From assembly GCA_030606845.1 (NCBI GenBank), contig JAUWFP010000153.1:1-5738 (forward strand): a stretch of DNA of 5,738 nucleotides. Reading direction: 5' to 3'. How positions within the stretch are numbered: position 1 is the stretch's first letter; the number at the start of each line of letters is the position of its first letter. Positions 1 through 5,631 of this stretch are shown here, piece by piece. The position numbers were made by a program, and so were the translations under genes. This DNA is from Anaerolineales bacterium (lineage in GTDB: Bacteria; Chloroflexota; Anaerolineae; Anaerolineales; E44-bin32). The notes under the pieces were generated by a model, which had not been told where the DNA came from, did not search any database, and saw only the letters and a list, made by a program, of their open reading frames with translations.

Positions 1-28
1 GGACATCAAAACGGGTGAACTTCGATGA
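1..28 (+). CDS. 3' end of an upstream gene, probably oppD (oligopeptide ABC transporter ATPase)
   Basis: Only the last eight codons are present, reading D-I-K-T-G-E-L-R and then TGA at 26-28. This stop overlaps the ATG of oppF in an ATGA junction, the usual arrangement of translationally coupled genes in one operon. Opp operons normally encode two related ATPases, OppD and OppF, side by side, and no other second ATPase is in the window, so oppD is the natural candidate. The tail is too short to show any domain, so the identity is inferred from context alone. That a coding frame ends here is supported by the overlap and by the absence of a good ribosome binding site for oppF. Confidence 0.55.
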
Positions 29-1005
29 GCGAGAACGGGGTGCTGATCAAAGTAGATAAGATGACGAAGCACTTTCCGATCACGCGTGGGATCATAATCC
101 AGCGCGAGGTTGGGGCAGTGCAGGCTGTAGACAATGTGACGTTTGACATCCGCAAAGGGGAAACGCTTGGGTTGGTGGGGGAGAGCGGCTGCGGGAAGTC
201 GACGACGGGAAGGACGATCCTACAGTTGTACCGGCCGACGTCTGGGAAGGTGTACTACGGGGACCAGGATCTGACGGAGCTGAAGGGGGAGGGATTGCGC
301 CGGATGAGGCGCAACATGCAGATGATCTTCCAGGACCCGTATGCATCACTGAATCCGCGGATGACGATTGGGAACATCATTGCGGAACCGCTTGAGGTGC
401 ATGGGATCGGGAATGCGAAAGAACGGCGGGCGAAAGTGCAGGAACTATTGAAGCTGGTTGGGCTGAGCCCGCACTTCCTGAACCGCTACCCGCATGAATT
501 CAGCGGTGGACAGCGGCAGCGGATAGGGGTAGCTCGAGCGCTGGCATTGCAGCCGGAATTCATCGTGTGTGATGAGCCGATCTCGGCGTTGGACGTATCG
601 ATCCAGGCACAGGTTGTGAATTTGCTGGAAGAGCTGCAGGAGACCTTTGGGCTTACGTACTTATTCATAGCACATGACCTGAGCATGGTGCGGCACATCT
701 CGGATCGAACGGCAGTGATGTATCTGGGGAAGATCGTGGAATTGGCGACGCGCGATGAACTGTATTCGCACCCACTGCATCCCTATACGCAGGCGCTGCT
801 GAGCGCGGTCCCGATTCCGAATCCAGCGATGGAGAGCAAACGGCAGCGGATTATCCTGGAGGGGGATGTGCCTAGCCCGGTGAATCCTCCGAGTGGATGC
901 CGGTTTAATCCCCGCTGCCCAGTGGCAATTGACATCTGCTCAGAAGTAGATCCTGAGTGGCGAGAGGTTGGCCCGGATCATTGGGTGGCATGCCACGTGG
1001 TGTGA
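25..1005 (+). CDS. oppF: Oligopeptide ABC transporter ATP-binding protein OppF
   Basis: This 326-residue protein is a cytoplasmic ATPase that would pair with OppD to power peptide import through OppB/OppC. All ABC motifs are intact: Walker A GESGCGKST at 52-60, Q-loop Gln103 in IFQDPYASLNP, signature SGGQR at 160-164, Walker B ending in D183-E184, D-loop SALD at 187-190, and switch His217. The C-terminal extension specific to peptide transporter ATPases is present, with HPYTQALLSAVP at 251-262 and then a cysteine-containing tail (Cys292, 298, 305, 323). Length and tail match E. coli OppF as I recall it. ATG at 25 is the first start after an in-frame stop at 16-18. It has no convincing Shine-Dalgarno sequence but overlaps the preceding stop, so translational coupling is likely. 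Glycine codons are mostly GGG, unlike oppA. DppF is the main alternative; the OppA, OppB and OppC neighbours favour OppF. Confidence 0.96.
   Translation: MSENGVLIKVDKMTKHFPITRGIIIQREVGAVQAVDNVTFDIRKGETLGLVGESGCGKSTTGRTILQLYRPTSGKVYYGDQDLTELKGEGLRRMRRNMQMIFQDPYASLNPRMTIGNIIAEPLEVHGIGNAKERRAKVQELLKLVGLSPHFLNRYPHEFSGGQRQRIGVARALALQPEFIVCDEPISALDVSIQAQVVNLLEELQETFGLTYLFIAHDLSMVRHISDRTAVMYLGKIVELATRDELYSHPLHPYTQALLSAVPIPNPAMESKRQRIILEGDVPSPVNPPSGCRFNPRCPVAIDICSEVDPEWREVGPDHWVACHVV
985..996. repeat. 12-bp perfect palindrome at the end of oppF
   Basis: GTGGCATGCCAC is a perfect palindrome inside the last codons of oppF, 176 bases before the oppA start. It could be a protein-binding site or simply a by-product of the coding sequence. 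Nothing else in the sequence supports a regulatory role. Confidence 0.2.
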
Positions 1006-1034
1006 GGCAACATTCGTTTTAGAATAGAAAGTCC

Positions 1035-1055
1035 CTGGAACCTTGTGGGTTCCAG
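1035..1055 (+). promoter_or_regulatory. Stem-loop in the oppF-oppA leader
   Basis: Perfect 8-bp arms CTGGAACC (1035-1042) and GGTTCCAG (1048-1055) enclose a 5-base loop. No T-tract follows, so this is not a canonical intrinsic terminator. It may be an mRNA-stabilising or processing hairpin that separates the ATPase part of the transcript from oppA, or part of a leader structure. The arms are directly visible; the role is inferred. Confidence 0.5.
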
Positions 1056-1080
1056 ATGGATAACTGAAAATCGAAATGAA

Positions 1081-1090
1081 AAGGAGGTGA
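1081..1090 (+). promoter_or_regulatory. Orphan consensus Shine-Dalgarno sequence in the oppA leader
   Basis: AAGGAGGTGA is complementary over ten bases to the usual 16S rRNA 3' end, a better match than any other ribosome binding site in the window. No ATG lies at the correct distance: the oppA start is more than 80 bases downstream. The triplet at the ideal spacing is ATC at 1095, which would open a 13-codon frame ending with TAG at 1134-1136. The Shine-Dalgarno sequence itself overlaps a five-triplet ATG frame (1076-1090) and a GTG frame (1087-1149). It could serve a leader peptide, act as a ribosome standby site, or be a relic of a lost gene. Confidence 0.45.
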
Positions 1091-1152
1091 GGCTATCGAA
1101 AAAGCGCAAGAAAGAACTGAGAAGGATCGTTTTTAGACGTGCTAACTAAACT

Positions 1153-1160
1153 AGAAGGAG
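1153..1160 (+). promoter_or_regulatory. Ribosome binding site of oppA
   Basis: AGAAGGAG ends 11 bases before ATG 1172. It supports that start over the in-frame GTG at 1139, which lies upstream of this site and would place non-signal residues in front of the lipoprotein signal peptide. Confidence 0.75.
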
Positions 1161-1171
1161 AAGAGAGCACA

Positions 1172-2947
1172 ATGAAGACCAAAGGTCTTTCGATAATGGC
1201 GCTGCTACTCATCGCCAGCATGGTTCTGACGGCATGTGGAACGACAGCCGTTGAGACCGTGATAGTTGAGATTGAGGGCGAGACCGTCGTGGTTACCGTT
1301 ACGCCGGAGATCCCTTACGAACCCGTCGTGCTGCAATGGAACTGGAACTCCGAGCCGCCAACAGCCGACCCCTCGCTCGCGACGGACACCACCTCGCTCG
1401 ACCTCGACAGCAACCTCTTCATGGGTTTGACCCATATCGAGGATGATGGCTCGAGCACGCCCTGGTTGGCTGAGAGCTGGGATGTTTCCACGGATGGCCT
1501 GACCTGGACCTTCCACCTGCGGGACGACATCCCGTGGGTGAGGTACAACTGCCAGACCGGTGGCGTCGAATTTGAGTATGACGCGGATGGCAACCAGCGC
1601 TTCGTCAACGCCTATGACGTCGAGTACGGCTCGAAGCGGACGATCGATCCCGCCACCGCCTCCGACTACGCCTACGTTCAGTACATCATCAAGAACGGAC
1701 AGGCTGTGAATGACGGCGAAGAGGGCTTCACGCTCGATGACATTGGTGTCACGGCAATTGATGCAACAACTGTCCAGTACGATCTCGAGTTCGCGGCTGG
1801 TTTCTTCCCCGCCATCGCGGGTATGTGGACCAACTACGCACTCCCATCGTGGACGATTGAAGCGGCACACGAGAAGTGGACCGAGCCCTGCACGATTGTC
1901 ACCAACGGCCCATACGTCATGACGGAATGGGTCCACGGCGCGACGTTGAATCTCATGAAGAACCCCCATTGGCCAGATGCCGACACGGTTCAGATTGATG
2001 AAGTACACGGCGTGATGATCAACGAAGCTTCCACCGCCTTCGCGATGTACGAGAACGGCGAGCTATACACCACCGGTGTTCCGTTGGATGACATGGATCG
2101 AGTGAAGGCAGATCCTGTTCTGAGCGAAGAGCTGTATATCGCACCACGCTCCTGCACGTATTACTACGGCTTTACCAACAACAAGGCGCCGTTCGACGAC
2201 GTGCGCATGCGCATGGCCTTCTCGATGTCCGTGGACAAGCAGTCGCTGATTGATAACGTCCTCAAGGGCGGTCAAGTACCGGCGGGTCAGTTCGCGCCTA
2301 ATGGTATCTTCGGTGCGCCTGTGTATGGCACAGTCGGATTGCCCTACGATCCTGCTGGCGCCAAAGCACTGATGGATGAGTACCTGGCGGAGAAGGGCAT
2401 GACGGTTGATGATCTCGAAGTCGTGCTCATGCACAACACCTCCGAAGGTCACGCCAAGATCGCGGCAGCGATCCAGCAGATGTGGGTGGACAATCTGGGC
2501 GTCGACATGGAAACTCAGAACCAGGAGTGGAAGGTCTATCTGCAGACTATCAAGAACACCACACCGCTGGATGAAATGCCGCATATTTGGCGACTAGGTT
2601 GGTGCGCTGACTACGCGGATGAGAACAACTGGGTGTATGAGGTGTTCAACTCCGATGCAGGAGCCAACCGCCTGCGCCGTGGCTGCGTGGACGATGTCTG
2701 CACTGAAGTCGCAGCGCTAGCGTTCGACGATCTCACCGAAGCAGCGAAGTCCGAGCCAGATCCGGCGAAGCGCGTGGAAATGTACCTCGAGGCGGAGAAG
2801 CTGCTCTCCGAGGTTGAGGCGGCGTACATCCCGATCTATCACTACACACGAGTCAATGTAACCAAGCCGTTCCTCACCCGCCTGTATCCATCGGTTGGCC
2901 ATGCTGAGTTTGCATTCTGGTCGATCGACACAAGCGCTATGCCCTAA
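1172..2947 (+). CDS. oppA: Oligopeptide-binding lipoprotein OppA (SBP_bac_5 family)
   Basis: This 591-residue extracytoplasmic receptor captures peptides and hands them to OppB/OppC. Residues 1-22 form a lipoprotein signal: KTK, a hydrophobic stretch, then lipobox L-T-A-C with Cys22 as the lipidation site. A low-complexity V/E/T linker (about 26-45) tethers the binding domain. The solute-binding fold follows, with WLAESWDVSTDGLTWTFHLR near 98-117. Key OppA landmarks are C-T-Y-Y-Y with Cys328 and W-C-A-D-Y at 477-481. By comparison with E. coli OppA as I recall it, Cys328 and Cys478 match the structural disulfide, and Asp480 matches the Asp that binds the peptide amino terminus. Four other cysteines (127, 240, 505, 510) could form further disulfides. 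ATG 1172 is chosen for its ribosome binding site and signal peptide; a GTG at 1139 in frame would add 11 residues. Codon use is richer in C-ending codons than in oppF, fitting high expression. Confidence 0.96.
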   Translation: MKTKGLSIMALLLIASMVLTACGTTAVETVIVEIEGETVVVTVTPEIPYEPVVLQWNWNSEPPTADPSLATDTTSLDLDSNLFMGLTHIEDDGSSTPWLAESWDVSTDGLTWTFHLRDDIPWVRYNCQTGGVEFEYDADGNQRFVNAYDVEYGSKRTIDPATASDYAYVQYIIKNGQAVNDGEEGFTLDDIGVTAIDATTVQYDLEFAAGFFPAIAGMWTNYALPSWTIEAAHEKWTEPCTIVTNGPYVMTEWVHGATLNLMKNPHWPDADTVQIDEVHGVMINEASTAFAMYENGELYTTGVPLDDMDRVKADPVLSEELYIAPRSCTYYYGFTNNKAPFDDVRMRMAFSMSVDKQSLIDNVLKGGQVPAGQFAPNGIFGAPVYGTVGLPYDPAGAKALMDEYLAEKGMTVDDLEVVLMHNTSEGHAKIAAAIQQMWVDNLGVDMETQNQEWKVYLQTIKNTTPLDEMPHIWRLGWCADYADENNWVYEVFNSDAGANRLRRGCVDDVCTEVAALAFDDLTEAAKSEPDPAKRVEMYLEAEKLLSEVEAAYIPIYHYTRVNVTKPFLTRLYPSVGHAEFAFWSIDTSAMP

Positions 2948-2962
2948 ACAGCGTTTGGTAGT

Positions 2963-2993
2963 GAGGGGGGCCGGTTACCCGGCCTCCCTCTTT
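2963..2993 (+). terminator. Strong hairpin between oppA and oppB (weak terminator or mRNA stabiliser)
   Basis: A 12-bp stem pairs 2963-2974 with 2979-2990, containing one G-U pair and closed by a TTAC loop; only TTT follows. It lies 15 bases after the oppA stop and 18 bases before the oppB start. The short T-tract argues for partial termination or for protection of the oppA 3' end. Either would make the binding protein more abundant than the permeases, a known strategy in ABC import operons. The stem is visible; the effect on expression is inferred. Confidence 0.65.
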
Positions 2994-3000
2994 ACAGATT

Positions 3001-3004
3001 GAGG
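3001..3004 (+). promoter_or_regulatory. Ribosome binding site that decides the oppB start
   Basis: GAGG at 3001-3004 lies one base from ATG 3006 but seven bases from ATG 3012, and both ATGs share the frame. The normal spacing favours 3012, which also gives the M-T-R-Y-I start usual for this family. Confidence 0.6.
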
Positions 3005-3011
3005 TATGAGA

Positions 3012-4049
3012 ATGACACGGTATATCGTGCGCAGAATTTTTGGATTTATTCCAGTCTTATTTACCGTCGCATTATTTGTTTTCGTTCTCGTCAGGGCTAT
3101 ACCCGGCGGACCCTTTGACTTCGTGGGTGACCGGCAATTGCCCCCGCAGGTCGTCGCCAATCTCGAGGCGAAGTACCACCTCAATTGGCCGACTCACATG
3201 CAGTTCCTCTCGTTTCTTGTGGGGGATGATATCGTTGGTGCGATCTTCGGCGGAGAGTACGCGGAGGAAGCGGGCACCGCGAGAGGGTTGATCAGGGGTG
3301 ATCTTGGTTTATCGTTGTACTACAGAGGACAGTCCGTCACCGACACACTCAAGGTGACCTTCCCGGTCTCATTCCAGCTCGGTGTTTTTGCGATTGTGAT
3401 TGCCCTTACAATCGGACTGCCAGCAGGCATCGTGGCTGCGCTGAGGCATAACACATGGATTGACTACACATCGACGTTTATCGCTGTGCTCGGCGTATCT
3501 GTCCCGAATATTGTCCTCGGTCCTATCCTTATATGGTTGTTCGCCGTTATCTTAGGCTTGCTGCCAGCCGCTACTTGGGGTGTGAAGCCACCCTATATAC
3601 TCGGTCTTTTTCCGAGAGACCTGAGTTGGAACTTCTGGAAGTACGCCATCCTGCCTGCATTCGCTTTAGGAACGGGGTATGCCGCTGTAATCGCCCGGCT
3701 GACACGCTCAAGTCTGCTGCAGGTTATTCGAGAAGACTACATCCGTACTGCGCGCGCGAAAGGTTTAAAAGAGCGTGTCGTGATTATTGTACACGCGCTG
3801 AAGAATTCCTTGATCCCGGTAGTGACCTACTTGGGTCCGATGTTCGCAGCCGTCGTGACGGGCACCTTCGTGGTCGAGCAGATCTTCGGTATCCCTGGGA
3901 TGGGCAAGCACTTCGTCACCAGCATCGGCAATCGTGATTACCCGCTGATCATGGGCGCAACACTTGTATGGACATTGCTCCTGGTGACAATGAATTTGGT
4001 CGTCGACGTGATGTACGGCTGGCTTGACCCCCGGATTCGTTACGACTAG
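3012..4049 (+). CDS. oppB: Oligopeptide ABC transporter permease OppB
   Basis: This 345-residue inner-membrane protein forms half of the peptide channel with OppC. It opens with MTRYIVRR and a first membrane segment at about 9-29. Five more segments follow near 119-142, 152-182, 211-232, 268-290 and 315-335. The cytoplasmic EAA coupling loop, which contacts the ATPases, is D-Y-I-R-T-A-R-A-K-G-L at 242-252. The stretch LPPQVVANLEAKYHLN (43-58) and the ending DPRIRYD closely resemble E. coli OppB as I recall it. Compared with that protein (about 306 residues) it has roughly 21 extra residues near 70-95 and about 15 near 188-208, both on the predicted outer side. The start at 3012 is preferred over ATG 3006 on ribosome binding site spacing. 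The gene lies between oppA and oppC in one transcription unit. Confidence 0.96.
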   Translation: MTRYIVRRIFGFIPVLFTVALFVFVLVRAIPGGPFDFVGDRQLPPQVVANLEAKYHLNWPTHMQFLSFLVGDDIVGAIFGGEYAEEAGTARGLIRGDLGLSLYYRGQSVTDTLKVTFPVSFQLGVFAIVIALTIGLPAGIVAALRHNTWIDYTSTFIAVLGVSVPNIVLGPILIWLFAVILGLLPAATWGVKPPYILGLFPRDLSWNFWKYAILPAFALGTGYAAVIARLTRSSLLQVIREDYIRTARAKGLKERVVIIVHALKNSLIPVVTYLGPMFAAVVTGTFVVEQIFGIPGMGKHFVTSIGNRDYPLIMGATLVWTLLLVTMNLVVDVMYGWLDPRIRYD

Positions 4050-4074
4050 GTAATCACCTGAGAGGAAGTTATTA

Positions 4075-5085
4075 ATGGCAACGGTTGAAATCACTGGAGA
4101 CCAACAGAGCATACTCGAGCGTAAACCGCGCAGCTTATTTCAGGATTCCATGCGCAGGTTAATATCCAACAAGCTAGCTATGGCTGGCGTCATCTTCCTC
4201 ATCATCATCAGCATTATAGCGATTTTCGCTCCAGTATTCGCATCCTATGGATTTGCTGAACAGGATCTACTGCTCAATAACGCGATGCCAGATTATTTGA
4301 TGTGGCTTATGCCGGAAGGGGCTGAGAACTACGCCAGGATTACCGACAAATTTCTTCTCGGAGCGGACTCTCTAGGACGTGACCTGCTGAGCCGTACGAT
4401 CTACGGCGCACGGGTATCATTGCTCGTCGCCATCATCGCCGCGACAACGAGCTTGATGGTTGGGACGATCTATGGCACCGTTGCAGGATACGTTGGTGGG
4501 CGGACGGATAACATCATGATGCGGATCGTGGATTTCCTCTACGGGCTTCCACTTCTGATTGTAGTAATTCTGCTGCAGACATACTTCAAAGCATTCGCCC
4601 GGCGTGGAGCACAGAGCGAGTTTGCTCAGGTTTTCCTTTCAGCGAACGAAGCGATGGGAGGATTGCTCTTCTTATTCATTGCCCTCGGGCTTCTGAACTG
4701 GATTGGCATGGCGCGTATTGCACGTGGGCAGGTGCTGGCGTACAAGCAGCAGGAGTTCGTCGAGGCCGCTCGGTCGGTGGGAGCCAGCGATATACGAATT
4801 ATTTGGCGGCATCTGATCCCAAACATCATGGGTCCGCTTATCGTATATGAAACGCTGGCAATCCCGGGCTACATTTTCCTCGAAGCATTCCTGTCCTTCA
4901 TCGGCCTGGGGGTTAACCCTCCCACGCCATCTTGGGGGATCATGATCTCTGAGAATGTCAAGGGTATACGCAGTTACCCCGTCCAGACGCTTGTGCCTGC
5001 CATTGCGCTGTCTCTGACGACGTTAGCGTTCAACTTCATGGGGGATGGTCTGCGAGACGCCTTCGATCCCAGATCGGGTGATTAG
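4075..5085 (+). CDS. oppC: Oligopeptide ABC transporter permease OppC
   Basis: This 336-residue membrane protein is the partner of OppB in the peptide channel. A cytoplasmic N-terminus with RSLFQDSMRRL (19-29) leads into membrane segment 1 (about 34-56). The family hallmark LLGADSLGRDLLSR follows at 94-107, then segments near 113-138, 153-170 and 196-216. The EAA coupling loop is E-F-V-E-A-A-R-S-V-G-A-S at 227-238, followed by segments near 252-276 and 305-325. It ends with NFMGDGLRDAFDPRS, typical of OppC. Compared with E. coli OppC as I recall it (about 302 residues), there is extra sequence at about 60-90 and 172-194, both on the predicted outer face. AGAGGAAG at 4061-4068 is a good ribosome binding site for ATG 4075, and only 25 bases separate it from the oppB stop. 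It is the last gene before the operon terminator. Confidence 0.96.
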   Translation: MATVEITGDQQSILERKPRSLFQDSMRRLISNKLAMAGVIFLIIISIIAIFAPVFASYGFAEQDLLLNNAMPDYLMWLMPEGAENYARITDKFLLGADSLGRDLLSRTIYGARVSLLVAIIAATTSLMVGTIYGTVAGYVGGRTDNIMMRIVDFLYGLPLLIVVILLQTYFKAFARRGAQSEFAQVFLSANEAMGGLLFLFIALGLLNWIGMARIARGQVLAYKQQEFVEAARSVGASDIRIIWRHLIPNIMGPLIVYETLAIPGYIFLEAFLSFIGLGVNPPTPSWGIMISENVKGIRSYPVQTLVPAIALSLTTLAFNFMGDGLRDAFDPRSGD

Positions 5086-5107
5086 AACTGGAACCCAATC
5101 AAACAGG

Positions 5108-5143
5108 AACGCTCAACCTGCAAGATGGTTGAGCGTTTTTCTT
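5108..5143 (+). terminator. Intrinsic terminator of the opp operon
   Basis: AACGCTCAACC (5108-5118) and GGTTGAGCGTT (5127-5137) form a perfect 11-bp stem with an 8-base loop. A TTTTT run at 5136-5140 overlaps the end of the stem and is followed by CTT. It starts 22 bases after the oppC stop and is a textbook Rho-independent terminator for the operon. Confidence 0.92.
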
Positions 5144-5241
5144 AAGTATTGGATCTATCGTACTGAGCCTGGGTGTAAGGAAAGCAATCGAAGGACCTAA
5201 GTGAGAAATGACGTTATCGGGAAGAACTCGTCCGTTTATTA
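5144..5241. repeat. Decayed repeat remnants after the terminator
   Basis: No gene is visible here. ACTGAGCCTG (5162-5171) and TCGAAGGACC (5188-5197) look like the two halves of a widespread intergenic repeat (CTGAGCCTG-TCGAAGGACC) separated by 16 extra bases. GAGAAATGACGTTATC (5203-5218) resembles the right end of the following repeat unit, where AGAATGACGTTGTC occurs at 5338-5351. The stretch reads as overlapping, eroded repeat copies; the identification rests on these short matches and on recall. Confidence 0.35.
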
Positions 5242-5345
5242 TCATTTCGAGTGAGCCGTGAAACAGTGAAGCATCTCGTTCTTCGAACATACGGGTTCTC
5301 GTTACCATGAACGAGATTCTTCGTCGCGTTGCTCCTCAGAATGAC
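5242..5345. repeat. Palindromic intergenic repeat, copy A (TCATTTCGAG type)
   Basis: The unit opens with TCATTTCGAG (5242-5251) and closes with CTCAGAATGAC (5335-5345), an imperfect terminal inverted repeat. Inside, ATCTCGTTC (5273-5281) pairs perfectly with GAACGAGAT (5309-5317), so the element can fold into a long hairpin. Short minus-strand reading frames through this region are artefacts of the repeat. The organisation is that of a small non-autonomous palindromic element with no coding capacity. Confidence 0.65.
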
Positions 5346-5360
5346 GTTGTCAAGGAAACT

Positions 5361-5429
5361 GTCATTTCGAGCGCAGCGAGAAATCCATGGGATGCTGCTC
5401 GGGTGGGCGCAATTTCGAGAATAAATGTC
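5361..5429. repeat. Palindromic intergenic repeat, copy B (partial)
   Basis: GTCATTTCGAG (5361-5371) restates the left end of copy A and continues as CGCAGCGAGAAATC (5372-5385), the more usual form of this family as I know it. No clean matching right end is present: AATTTCGAG at 5411-5419 and AATGTC at 5424-5429 are the nearest remnants. Copy B is therefore probably truncated or degenerate, and its right boundary is approximate. Confidence 0.5.
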
Positions 5430-5460
5430 ATCCATATGCGACGATGTCATCATCCTTAAT

Positions 5461-5544
5461 GTCATTGCGAGCCACAGGCGAAGCAATCTCTTTCATTCTT
5501 GTAGAGAGATTGCCACGTCGCCCTGATGGGCTCCTCGCAATGAC
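5461..5544. repeat. 84-bp palindromic element with perfect terminal inverted repeats (GTCATTGCGAG type)
   Basis: GTCATTGCGAG (5461-5471) and CTCGCAATGAC (5534-5544) are perfect 11-bp inverted ends. A second perfect pair, GCAATCTCT (5483-5491) and AGAGATTGC (5505-5513), lies inside, and the bases between are also partly complementary. The whole unit can fold into one long hairpin. The motif GTCATTGCGAG...GAAGCAATCTC is a widespread intergenic repeat in bacteria, by recall. This is the best preserved copy in the window and has the form of a very small MITE-like or REP-like element. Confidence 0.8.
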
Positions 5545-5553
5545 AAATCGATG

Positions 5554-5631
5554 GTAGGGGCGAGCCGCCGGCTCGCCCTTAAAGGTCTGGAATACGGACA
5601 TAGAACGGGCCGACACACGGGTCGGCCCCTA
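5554..5631. repeat. 78-bp double-hairpin repeat (GTAGGGGCGA...CGGCCCCTA)
   Basis: The left end GTAGGGGCGA and the right end TCGGCCCCTA are near-perfect inverted repeats. Hairpin 1 has 9-bp arms GGGCGAGCC (5558-5566) and GGCTCGCCC (5570-5578) around three bases. Hairpin 2 has 8-bp arms GGGCCGAC (5607-5614) and GTCGGCCC (5621-5628) around six bases. About 28 bases link them. Similar double-hairpin repeats occur between genes in many Chloroflexota genomes, by recall. The expected final C after CCCCTA is replaced by the first base of the putative intron. Confidence 0.7.

Noticed and set aside
929..957. TTGACA near the end of oppF as a -35 element for oppA
   Set aside because: At 16-18 bases downstream there is no TATAAT-like hexamer (CCTGAG or similar), so no promoter can be supported.
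997..1025. TAGAAT at 1020-1025 as a -10 element for an oppA promoter
   Set aside because: The hexamer matches well, but the -35 position at 17-18 bases spacing (GTGGTG or CGTGGT) is poor. A promoter is possible here but not supported by sequence alone.
1139..1171. GTG at 1139 as the start of oppA
   Set aside because: It would add 11 mostly charged residues before the lipoprotein signal, and the ribosome binding site at 1153-1160 lies downstream of it and points to ATG 1172.
1205..2008. Long open frame of 267 codons on the minus strand opposite oppA
   Set aside because: It lies wholly inside oppA, which has a complete set of family motifs. The translation is rich in R, V and G without recognisable domains, as expected for the reverse of a GC-biased gene.
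5425..5451. Direct repeat ATGTCATC at 5425-5432 and 5444-5451
   Set aside because: Two 8-base copies 19 bases apart in repeat-rich sequence may occur by chance or be remnants of the GTCATT ends; too short to annotate.
5099..5616. Three short minus-strand open frames downstream of oppC
   Set aside because: They run through the terminator and the palindromic repeats, have no credible ribosome binding sites, and encode low-quality Arg/Ser-rich peptides typical of translated repeats.
5242..5631. CRISPR array
   Set aside because: The repeated units are long palindromes of different families with unequal spacing, not short identical repeats separated by regular spacers.
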